Of a DNA stretch of 11,014 nt, positions 5,155-11,014 are shown in pieces. Both the position numbers and the translations under genes were made by a program. Under the pieces are notes generated by a model. It made no database searches. It saw only the letters and a list, made by a program, of their open reading frames with translations, and was not told the DNA's origin. Location of the stretch: positions 1 through 11,014 of the forward strand of contig JACQAJ010000049.1 of NCBI GenBank assembly GCA_016195045.1. Reading direction: 5' to 3'. The DNA is from Candidatus Azambacteria bacterium. GTDB lineage: Bacteria; Patescibacteriota; Minisyncoccia; GWC2-36-17; JACQAJ01. The first letter of the stretch is position 1. Every line of letters starts with the position of its first letter.

Positions 5155-5237
5155 GTCGTAGGTCGTAGGTCGTAGATTATTAGAAAAATTTCTAACCACC
5201 TACCACCTACCACCTACCACCTACCACCTACCACCTA
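5155..5237. repeat. Heptad inverted array between mrdA and greA
   Basis: Left: three copies of GTCGTAG (5155-5175). Right: six copies of CCACCTA (5196-5237). Between them, TTAGAAA (5180-5186) and TTTCTAA (5189-5195) form an inner stem. Left and right units are reverse-complementary except for one fixed mismatch in each heptad. The right arm encodes the last PBP2 residues GGRW and its TAG stop (5221-5235). Confidence 0.92.
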
Positions 5238-7182
5238 ATTTTAATTTGTACCACTCAAAGAAATCTCTTACGACTGGCGCCGCCGTCGTTCCGCCGCCCA
5301 AACCGCCGTCAATCAGTATACCCAAAACAAACCTTGGATTATCATAGGGAGCAAAAGAAATTGTCCATGATCTATTTATTCCCCCCAAATCAGCTGTTCC
5401 TGTTTTAGCCCCGACGGCAAAAGTCAAGCTATTTAAAACTCGGCCAGTACCATATTGAGCAACATCTTTCATTCCTTCTTTTATAGACTCAAAATTAGAT
5501 TGATCTATCGGAATTGTATTGACTAATACTGATTCAAAATTTTTAATGACTTTTGAGTTACTATCAACTATTTTATCCACTAAAAAAGGTTTAAATATTT
5601 TACCACCATTTATAATAGAAGCAATGGCCATGGTCATTTGAAGTGGAGTCGTTGTTATCATAGCCTGGCCAGTCGCTAAATTATAAGTATCACCAATAAA
5701 CCATCTTTCTTTAAAAATCTTTTCTTTCCAGATAGGACTGGGAACAACCCCCGCTTTTTCCCCAGGTAAATCAATATTAGATAATTTTCCTAAATTAAAA
5801 AGACTAAGATAATGGTCGATAGAATCAACCCCTAACCCTTGAAAATTTTTATAACCGCCGCCAATGGTAAAGAAAAAAATATTTGAAGAAACCGCTAAAG
5901 CTTTTCGTAAATTGACAATTCCATGATCAGCCCAATCTCTAAATTGATAAATCACTGAAGAATCATAACGACTAACTATCTTAATGTTCTCCGAAGAATT
6001 AATCTTGGTATCCTTAGTGATAATTCCCTCTTGTAAACCAGCAGAGGCAATTAATGGTTTAATAGTTGATCCAGGAAAATATTCCCCGCTAATCGCCCGA
6101 TTAAAAAGCGGATTTTTCTTATCAGAAAAAATTTTCAGTATTAATTTTTGCTCAATCCCGCCATCCTGATTATCTAAATTTAAACTCTTACTGTTAAAAT
6201 TGGTAAAAATATTATTATCATAATCTGGCACACTGACTAAGGATAGAATTCGACCAGTGGAAGCCTCAACCAAAACAGCTGCCCCACCATAAATACCACT
6301 CTCTTTAATCTTCTCCGATAAAAGTTCGTATAATTTTTTCTGAGCATCGAAATCAATATTTAAAATTAGATTATTCCCCGAAGAAGGCTGAGTAAGAACT
6401 TTTTCTCTTTTAAAAGAAGTCGAAGCATCAACCTCAATGACTCGTCGGCCATTCTGACCACGAAGTTCTTTATTATAAAATAACTCTAAACCACTTTTAC
6501 CGATATAATCATTGATATAAGAATCCTTATCACGATTTTTATCTTCTTTAGAGATTCTCCCGATATAACCCAAAATATGAGCCAAACCAGCCCCTTCTAG
6601 ATAACGCCTTCTCGAGCTCAGGTCAACTTTAATACCCTCAAAATTAATAAGTTTATCCTTAAGAAAGAGGATTTTTTTTAGATCGGCGCTTGAAGCCAAT
6701 AAAACTGGATTGGAACTATCGTAATCAAGATTATCCAAGATTTCATCAACCTTTTCTTTAATTGAAACATCGCCATCAGCAATTAATTCCGACAAACTTT
6801 TATCCAGATCCTGATTAAAATCTTTAGGAGTAATTAAAATATCAAAAGTCGGCTCATTGAAGACCAATTGTTTTTTATTTTTATCATAAATTATTCCACG
6901 TACTGATTTAACTTGATAAATCCGCGAGACATTTGCTAATGCCCGCTCTTTATTTTTATTATTACGGGCAAAATTAAGATTATAAATTTTAAAAGATAGA
7001 ATAAAAAATACTAATAGAAAAAGTGCGAGCAATGATTTCATTGTTAATACCGGAAATTCAAACTCAATCTTAAAATCTGAAATTGAATTATGACGACTCG
7101 CCACTTCCGAATCTAAAAATAGGTCTTCTGGTTCAATATCATGCTTCAAAATTTTTCTAACTTTTTTATATTTATTTAACAT
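5221..7182 (-). CDS. mrdA: Penicillin-binding protein 2, elongasome transpeptidase
   Basis: Class B PBP that cross-links peptidoglycan during lateral growth, acting outside the membrane with RodA and MreBCD. It has 653 residues. Domains in order: a cytoplasmic tail of about 43 residues; one membrane segment (about 44-67, PVLTMKSLLALFLLVFFILSF); the dimerisation region (about 90-280), including VRGIIYDKN and YLEGAGLAHILGYIGRI; and the transpeptidase domain (about 295-645) with active-site S372 and K375 in PGSTIKP, SSN at 432-434 and KTGT at 593-596. All catalytic motifs are intact. It starts at ATG 7182, overlapping the end of mreD by 11 bp, which implies translational coupling. The final residues GGRW and the stop are encoded by the CCACCTA heptad array, so the C-terminus has been captured by a repeat. 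RodA, its usual partner, does not follow; greA does. Confidence 0.96.
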   Translation of the reverse strand: MLNKYKKVRKILKHDIEPEDLFLDSEVASRHNSISDFKIEFEFPVLTMKSLLALFLLVFFILSFKIYNLNFARNNKNKERALANVSRIYQVKSVRGIIYDKNKKQLVFNEPTFDILITPKDFNQDLDKSLSELIADGDVSIKEKVDEILDNLDYDSSNPVLLASSADLKKILFLKDKLINFEGIKVDLSSRRRYLEGAGLAHILGYIGRISKEDKNRDKDSYINDYIGKSGLELFYNKELRGQNGRRVIEVDASTSFKREKVLTQPSSGNNLILNIDFDAQKKLYELLSEKIKESGIYGGAAVLVEASTGRILSLVSVPDYDNNIFTNFNSKSLNLDNQDGGIEQKLILKIFSDKKNPLFNRAISGEYFPGSTIKPLIASAGLQEGIITKDTKINSSENIKIVSRYDSSVIYQFRDWADHGIVNLRKALAVSSNIFFFTIGGGYKNFQGLGVDSIDHYLSLFNLGKLSNIDLPGEKAGVVPSPIWKEKIFKERWFIGDTYNLATGQAMITTTPLQMTMAIASIINGGKIFKPFLVDKIVDSNSKVIKNFESVLVNTIPIDQSNFESIKEGMKDVAQYGTGRVLNSLTFAVGAKTGTADLGGINRSWTISFAPYDNPRFVLGILIDGGLGGGTTAAPVVRDFFEWYKLKLGGRW

Positions 7183-7669
7183 ATTTTACATTAAATTTAT
7201 ATAGTCCATAAATTAGCACCAACAAAATTGTTTGCCAAAATCCCAAATTCAATAAATTTTTAAAATAAAGATTATTAAATATAATATTAAGACTCAAAAA
7301 ACCTAACAAAAAATAAATTTTAACTAAAAACACAATCAATAGCTGATAAAGAATTATCATTGAAAAACTAAACGGAATAATACTTAATAAATTGATAGTT
7401 ATAAAATTTCTAATAATTAAGACTGTCAAAAAAGTAATTATCATATAAGCAATCACAAAAATACTGATTGGAAAAATCGAATTCAATCCAGAAAAAATCC
7501 CCAGAATTAAAGCCAAAGGAATACTTTTCCTATAATCAGGCTTTAAAAAGGCAAAAATCAAGAGAAATAATAAATTAAAATCAAACCACCAATAGCTAAA
7601 AAACTGGTAATTAAGGGTCAAAATATTAAAGAAAACAATTAAAATAAAAAGTATAAATAGTATTTTCAT
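7172..7669 (-). CDS. mreD: Rod shape-determining membrane protein MreD
   Basis: Small, very hydrophobic protein of 165 residues, rich in Ile, Leu and Phe, with about five predicted membrane segments (for example FILFILIVFFNILTL at the N-terminus and FWQTILLVLIYGLYKF near the C-terminus). MreD sequences diverge strongly, so the call rests mainly on position between mreC and mrdA, length and topology. The stretch FLKPDYRKSIPLALILGIFSGL resembles the conserved loop and helix of the family. ATG 7669 has no Shine-Dalgarno. Its last 11 bp overlap mrdA. A 183-bp gap separates it from mreC, longer than expected inside an operon; I found no gene in that gap, only AT-rich sequence with a GCTCA/TGAGC hairpin. 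Confidence 0.88.
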   Translation of the reverse strand: MKILFILFILIVFFNILTLNYQFFSYWWFDFNLLFLLIFAFLKPDYRKSIPLALILGIFSGLNSIFPISIFVIAYMIITFLTVLIIRNFITINLLSIIPFSFSMIILYQLLIVFLVKIYFLLGFLSLNIIFNNLYFKNLLNLGFWQTILLVLIYGLYKFNVKYVK

Positions 7670-7852
7670 GAGTCTAGCTTTTTAGTATTTGAATTAGGCA
7701 ATAGTAATAAAAATGAAATATAGCTACAAACTGCCGTTCAAAATTGAAAATTCGGCTCATTTTGAGCTTTGATTTTTTATTTTTACATTAAGATTAGCAA
7801 TTTTAATTAAGATTATTAATTACAATTACTGTTCTTAAATTTTTAATATTGT

Positions 7853-8602
7853 TTATTTCTTAATCACAAAAACTTCGTAGTTGTTTTTAAAATCAGTCGA
7901 AAAATTACCGTAAGCAGAATTAAAAATATCACCCTCTACTATTTTATAAATCTTTCCTAAAATTAACCCATCAATTTGACTATTACCAGTGGTTAAGACT
8001 ATCTCTCCAACTTCTACCTTGATATTTTTTTCAATTAAGTCAACTATGAAAGAGCTGTTGTTCCCATGCTCAACTAAAGCCGATATTCCGCTATGGAGCA
8101 ACCTAACCGAAAGCGGTGAACTAAAATTATAAACTAAATCAACCATTGAAGAATTTTTATAAGTTTTAATAATTCTTCCAATCAAAAAATTATTGCTATC
8201 GATCACTGCTAGTCCGTCCTCTAGTCCACTATCACTCCCTTTATTTAACATTAAATATGATGGCGAAAGCAAAGAATCGTGACTAATAATCTTGGTTTCA
8301 ATAAACTTATAATTTTTGCTAACCTCCATTTTTTTCACCCCTTCAATTAATTCCAGCTCTTTAATTTTTGATTTTAAATTAACAATTTCACTTACTAGAT
8401 TTGAATTCTCTTTTTCGAGTAACTTATTTTCATTATTAAAATTAAAAGTGTTTGAAAATTTCACTCCCAAACCGAAAAGAGACTCTTTCAATTTTACTAC
8501 CTTACTTGAATAAAAATCCTTTATAAAAAAATCTAATTTATAAACATCAAATAGAACCAAAATAAAGACGATAATAATAGTAATTAAAAAAGTTTTTCGC
8601 AT
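7853..8602 (-). CDS. mreC: Rod shape-determining protein MreC
   Basis: Bitopic scaffold that links MreB filaments to PBP2 on the outer face of the membrane. It has 249 residues from ATG 8602: one N-terminal membrane helix (about 4-20, FLITIIIVFILVLFDVY), a coiled coil rich in Lys and Glu (about 57-95, NKLLEKENSNLVSEIVNLKSK), then the beta-rich MreC domain (SPSYLMLNKGSDSGLEDGLAVIDSNNFLIGRI, and LTTGNSQIDGLILGKI near the end). A longer frame reaches 8650, but its extra 16 residues are translated heptad repeat, so 8602 is the better start. It lies 88 bp downstream of mreB, a gap mostly occupied by an inverted heptad array. No Shine-Dalgarno is seen. Confidence 0.94.
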   Translation of the reverse strand: MRKTFLITIIIVFILVLFDVYKLDFFIKDFYSSKVVKLKESLFGLGVKFSNTFNFNNENKLLEKENSNLVSEIVNLKSKIKELELIEGVKKMEVSKNYKFIETKIISHDSLLSPSYLMLNKGSDSGLEDGLAVIDSNNFLIGRIIKTYKNSSMVDLVYNFSSPLSVRLLHSGISALVEHGNNSSFIVDLIEKNIKVEVGEIVLTTGNSQIDGLILGKIYKIVEGDIFNSAYGNFSTDFKNNYEVFVIKK

Positions 8603-8609
8603 AAAAGCT

Positions 8610-8691
8610 AGAATATACAATATAGAATATAAAATAATTTCACAATCCAAAAATTTCTATATTTTATATTCCACTTTCTATATTCTATTCC
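8610..8691. repeat. Heptad inverted array between mreB and mreC
   Basis: Left: AGAATAT, ACAATAT, AGAATAT, AAAATAA (8610-8637). Right: CTATATT, TTATATT, CCACTTT, CTATATT, CTATTCC (8657-8691). The sides are largely reverse-complementary (AGAATAT against the CTATATT-type units) and could pair around a 19-nt spacer. The right arm abuts the mreB stop codon (8691-8693), and the left arm ends 8 bp before the mreC start. Confidence 0.85.
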
Positions 8692-9722
8692 TACCGGATC
8701 GTCACCAATACATCTCTTAGAAAATCAAGATCCTCTAAAATAATTCCAGTTCCCCGAACAACCGCCGTCAACGGATCTTCAGTAACTCGAGTATGTATTT
8801 TTGATTCTTGCGTAACCAAACGATCGAGACCTCTTAATAAACTCCCTCCGCCAGCTAAAACAATTCCATCATTCATAATATCAGAAATCAATTCTGGCGG
8901 GGTTTCTTCAATTGTCTGTTTAATTAAATCAATAATAACCCTAACTGAATTCTTAATGGCCTCCCGAATTTCAATATCATTGACAATGATTTCTTTTGGC
9001 AAGCCAGTAACTAAATCCCGGCCTCGCATCCCAATTTTTAAAATTTCTTTGACCGGAGTCGCTGAACCAATACTAATTTTAACTTCTTCAGCTGTCCTTG
9101 GTCCTAATAAAAGATTGTATTTATCTTGGGCCCAGCGGATAATATCTTCATTCATTCTCTCGCCAGCTACCTTAATACTTCGAGAAACCACGATACCACC
9201 CAATGATAAGACAGCCACATCAGTAGTTCCCCCGCCAATATCGACAATCATCGATCCTTTTGCCTCTTGAATTGGTAGCCTTGCCCCCACCGCCGCCGCG
9301 ACTGGTTCTTCAACTAAATAAACTTCCCTGGCCCCAGCATTATAAGTGGCGTCCTCAACTGCCTTCTTTTCGACCTCAGTAATCATTGAAGGAATACCAA
9401 CTACCACTCGAGGACGAGGAATTGAAAAAGACCCTTTATGGACTTTATTAATAAAATATTTAAGCATGCTTTCCGTAATTTCAAAATCAGAAATCACTCC
9501 TTGAACCAATGGTTTAATAGCAACAATATGAGAAGGCGTTCGACCAACCATCTTTTTGGCCTCTAATCCGACCGAGAGAATTTGCCCGCTTTTTTTATTT
9601 AACGCCACTACTGACGGTTCGGTAATAACAATCCCCTGTCCCTTGACATAAACTAAAGTACTAGTCGTTCCGAGATCAATTCCAATATCTTTTGAGAATA
9701 AGCCTAATAATTTATTAATCAT
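8691..9722 (-). CDS. mreB: Actin-like rod shape protein MreB
   Basis: Forms membrane-bound filaments that orient the cell-wall elongation machinery. It has 343 residues, standard for the family. The N-terminus MINKLLGLFSKD is an amphipathic membrane-binding helix. Nucleotide-binding motifs are complete: phosphate-1 DIGIDLGTTSTLVYVKG (12-28), phosphate-2 VDIGGGTTDVAV (160-171) and the adenosine motif GIVLAGGGSLLRGLD (286-300). It is the first gene of the mreB-mreC-mreD-mrdA-greA-efp block. A good promoter lies directly in front of the ATG, positioned so that the transcript should begin at or within about two bases of the start codon, and no Shine-Dalgarno exists. The upstream gene ends in an intrinsic terminator, which supports an independent transcription unit. 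Confidence 0.98.
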   Translation of the reverse strand: MINKLLGLFSKDIGIDLGTTSTLVYVKGQGIVITEPSVVALNKKSGQILSVGLEAKKMVGRTPSHIVAIKPLVQGVISDFEITESMLKYFINKVHKGSFSIPRPRVVVGIPSMITEVEKKAVEDATYNAGAREVYLVEEPVAAAVGARLPIQEAKGSMIVDIGGGTTDVAVLSLGGIVVSRSIKVAGERMNEDIIRWAQDKYNLLLGPRTAEEVKISIGSATPVKEILKIGMRGRDLVTGLPKEIIVNDIEIREAIKNSVRVIIDLIKQTIEETPPELISDIMNDGIVLAGGGSLLRGLDRLVTQESKIHTRVTEDPLTAVVRGTGIILEDLDFLRDVLVTIR

Positions 9723-9728
9723 TCCACT

Positions 9729-9756
9729 ATAATATACGAATCTTAAAAGAAGTCAA
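9729..9756 (-). promoter_or_regulatory. Predicted promoter of the mreB cluster (leaderless)
   Basis: On the minus strand TTGACT (9756-9751) is followed after 16 bp by TATTAT (9734-9729). Six bases separate the -10 box from the mreB ATG at 9722, so the predicted +1 is the A of the start codon. An alternative -10 (TATATT, 9736-9731) has poorer 14-bp spacing and would add about two bases. Confidence 0.7.
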
Positions 9757-9786
9757 AGACCAGTTTCTGGACTATAAATTATAGTA

Positions 9787-9803
9787 TTGCCAGCCAATGG
9801 CAA
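9787..9803. repeat. Small hairpin upstream of the mreB promoter
   Basis: TTGCCA (9787-9792) and TGGCAA (9798-9803) form a perfect 6-bp stem with a 5-nt loop, about 30 bp upstream of the mreB -35 box. No U-run follows on either strand. It could be a regulator site or coincidence. Confidence 0.35.
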
Positions 9804-9861
9804 CCCTTAAGTTCAACATTGAATTGCAACGCTTAGTATCTCATCCTAAGCAGTCTGAAAA

Positions 9862-9894
9862 ACAAAAAAACTATTATTGGGAAACGATTCCCAA
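9862..9894 (-). terminator. Intrinsic terminator of the pseudouridine synthase gene
   Basis: On the minus strand TTGGGAA-TCGT-TTCCCAA (9894-9877) forms a perfect 7-bp stem with a tetraloop, followed by a T-rich run (9870-9862 and beyond). The stem is made of the last codons of the gene, and its stop codon (9876-9874) falls between stem and T-run. This isolates the mreB promoter downstream. Confidence 0.8.
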
Positions 9895-10578
9895 AGAATT
9901 TACGATAGAGGCTTTAGTAAGTTTCTTAAATTTACCGACAGCGATGTTAAGACCAGAGAGACTAATTTTACCAATTCTAATCCTAGTCAATGAAATGGCG
10001 TTGTAACCAAAAACATTGCACATCTTTCTGATTTGCCGATTCTTTCCCTCAATCAGAATGATAGAAAAAGATTTGTCAGATATTTTCTTGACTGTTGCTG
10101 ATAAGGTCTTATAACCATCAAGCATAACTCCCAATCTTAGATGCTCTAAAAATTTCTCGGTTAAACTTTTATCAACCCCAACAAGATATTCCTTTTCCAT
10201 CTTATTTTCTGCTTTTAAAATCTTATTGACGATTTCACCGTCATTAGTCAAAATCATTAAACCGGAAGAGGCCACGTCTAATCGCCCAACCGGATAAACT
10301 CTTTCAGGATAATTGATTGACTGAATAATATTATTTTTCGCCAAAGAATCAGTTGTCGAAATAACCCCAATTGGTTTATAAAAGACCAGATAAATTTTTT
10401 GATCATTTGATTCGACCAGTAATTTTCCTTGAACTGAAACTCGATCACCTTTTTCCACCTGATCTCCTAGAACAGCGATTCGTTGATTAATTTTAACTTC
10501 TCCTTTTTCAATCAACCGATCCCCTTCCCGCCGAGAACAATAATTTACATAAGTTAGATATTTGTTGATACGCATCAT
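9874..10578 (-). CDS. RNA pseudouridine synthase, RsuA/RluB/RluE/RluF family (RluF-like)
   Basis: Isomerises a specific uridine to pseudouridine in rRNA. It has 234 residues: an N-terminal S4 RNA-binding domain (about 2-50, RINKYLTYVNYCSRREGDRLIEKGEV) and a catalytic domain with VYPVGRLD carrying the catalytic aspartate D101, then SSGLMILTNDGE, EKEYLVGVDK and GKNRQIRKM (178-186). The motif EIVNKILKAENKMEKEYLV resembles RluF (23S rRNA U2604) more than RsuA, but this is a judgement by eye. Two adjacent ATG codons (10578 and 10575) are possible starts; the second matches the usual M-R-I-N-K-Y start. It lies 52 bp downstream of the TVYET-motif gene and ends in its own terminator. Confidence 0.93.
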   Translation of the reverse strand: MMRINKYLTYVNYCSRREGDRLIEKGEVKINQRIAVLGDQVEKGDRVSVQGKLLVESNDQKIYLVFYKPIGVISTTDSLAKNNIIQSINYPERVYPVGRLDVASSGLMILTNDGEIVNKILKAENKMEKEYLVGVDKSLTEKFLEHLRLGVMLDGYKTLSATVKKISDKSFSIILIEGKNRQIRKMCNVFGYNAISLTRIRIGKISLSGLNIAVGKFKKLTKASIVNSLGIVSQ

Positions 10579-10581
10579 AAA

Positions 10582-10624
10582 AGTTAACTGGTTAATTTAT
10601 TAAATTACCTATTTAAATTACCCA
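10582..10624. repeat. Short inverted and direct repeats upstream of the pseudouridine synthase gene
   Basis: GGTTAATTT and AAATTACC form an imperfect stem with a bulged base, and TTAAATTACC occurs twice in direct orientation 13 bp apart. This again fills most of a 52-bp gene junction. It is less regular than the heptad arrays. Confidence 0.5.
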
Positions 10625-10630
10625 CATTTT

Positions 10631-11014
10631 TTAGAAGATAGTCTCGGTAATTTGTCGGGTCACCGGTACGAGTTTATTAACTAAGCGATTAGCCGTCTCA
10701 GTGATGGTTTCATAAACAGTTTTGGTGACGGGAATAGTTTTGGTCACGAAGGTGGTAACGGTGTCATAGACGGTTCGGGAAACTCGATTGATGACTTCGA
10801 TGGTCTTTTGAATTGGACGGACAACTGTTTCATGGATGGTCTCATAAACGGTTCGAGCGACTGTTGTCCATTGAGGAATTAATTGAGTAATCCAATGAAT
10901 AAATCGTCCCCAGCCAATTCGAATAGTGCGGGGAATCCAACTCAAGACCGTCTCATAAACAGTTCTCATGACTTGTTTGGCTTGCTGAACCGTCTCATAA
11001 ACCGTGGTGGTCAG
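10631..11014 (-). CDS. Protein with recurring TVYET motifs, C-terminal 127 residues (5' end beyond the window)
   Basis: I do not recognise this protein. The frame stays open from the stop at 10631 to the right edge; an internal ATG at 10969 is not the start, because a further TTVYETV lies before it. Within the visible 127 residues the motif [RKT]TVY[ED]T[VI] occurs five times, with tyrosines at about 6, 20, 57, 83 and 101, plus a degenerate end ITETI. Spacing varies (14, 37, 26, 18). The segment SWIPRTIRIGWGRFIHWITQLIPQW is rich in Trp, Ile and Arg and may be amphipathic or membrane-associated. Composition is high in Thr and Val with few acidic residues and no cysteine, suggesting a repetitive structural or surface protein. 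No signal peptide can be judged without the N-terminus. The gap to the next gene is 52 bp. Confidence 0.75.
   Translation of the reverse strand: MTTTVYETVQQAKQVMRTVYETVLSWIPRTIRIGWGRFIHWITQLIPQWTTVARTVYETIHETVVRPIQKTIEVINRVSRTVYDTVTTFVTKTIPVTKTVYETITETANRLVNKLVPVTRQITETIF

Noticed and set aside
5146..5199. N-terminal extension of GreA to an upstream ATG
   Set aside because: The additional 18 residues translate the heptad repeat and its loop; the family N-terminus begins at 5145.
7755..7784. Hairpin GCTCA-TTT-TGAGC followed by a T-run, resembling an intrinsic terminator
   Set aside because: The T-run follows on the plus strand, but all nearby genes are on the minus strand, so it would terminate no known transcript. 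It lies in the mreC-mreD gap and may be fortuitous.
8603..8650. N-terminal extension of MreC to an upstream ATG
   Set aside because: The extra 16 residues come from the AT-rich heptad array; the typical MRKTFL membrane start is at 8602.
8956..9270. 104-codon plus-strand ORF opposite mreB
   Set aside because: It is antisense to a highly conserved coding sequence, with no family resemblance; a shadow frame.
9797..10006. 69-codon plus-strand ORF between mreB and the pseudouridine synthase gene
   Set aside because: It largely overlaps the antisense of the 3' end of a well-supported gene and its terminator, and shows no recognisable motif.
10631..10969. Complete 112-residue gene starting at the internal ATG 10969
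   Set aside because: The same frame continues upstream to the window edge with a further in-frame TTVYETV motif, so this ATG is internal and the gene is partial.

Overview
This AT-rich 11-kb window is ordinary bacterial chromosome with an unusual load of small repeats. It most likely comes from a Candidate Phyla Radiation (Patescibacteria) genome, probably of the Parcubacteria group. That placement is inference. It rests on the style of the LeuRS, EF-P and PaaX/Cas2-like proteins, the almost complete lack of Shine-Dalgarno sequences, very short or absent predicted leaders, and compact single-copy housekeeping genes. I see no rRNA, tRNA, CRISPR array, transposase or phage gene.

Layout. 1-1729 (-): 5' two-thirds of leuS, cut by the left window edge. 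1730-2085: gene-free stretch with two structured repeats. 2086-2682 (-): PaaX-like winged-helix protein with a Cas2-like C-terminal domain. 2683-2822: divergent intergenic region. 2823-3179 (+): pterin-4a-carbinolamine dehydratase. 3309-4079 (+): exonuclease III-type AP endonuclease. 4167-9722 (-): six-gene block, in transcription order mreB, mreC, mreD, mrdA (PBP2), greA, efp. A predicted promoter just upstream of mreB would make its mRNA leaderless. 9874-10578 (-): RsuA/RluF-type pseudouridine synthase ending in an intrinsic terminator. 10631-11014 (-): C-terminal part of a protein with recurring TVYET motifs, cut by the right edge.

How the genes fit together. MreB, MreC, MreD and PBP2 are the core of the elongasome, which directs lateral cell-wall synthesis; its usual glycosyltransferase partner RodA is not in this window. 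GreA (rescue of stalled RNA polymerase) and EF-P (rescue of stalled ribosomes) are appended downstream. The remaining genes are informational or housekeeping.

Most unusual content. (1) Several gene junctions carry inverted arrays of short tandem units, mostly 7 bp, each junction with its own sequence but a similar head-to-head hairpin plan. These arrays provide the last codons and stop codons of pcd and mrdA, and related heptad arrays lie in frame inside leuS. (2) leuS also carries, in its editing domain, an in-frame copy of what looks like a widespread dispersed palindromic repeat (peptide VILSEAKDLL), and its HIGH signature reads HVCN. (3) EF-P lacks about 28 residues at the end of domain I. 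(4) The PaaX/Cas2-like gene is bracketed by two related 39-bp hairpin elements in the same orientation.
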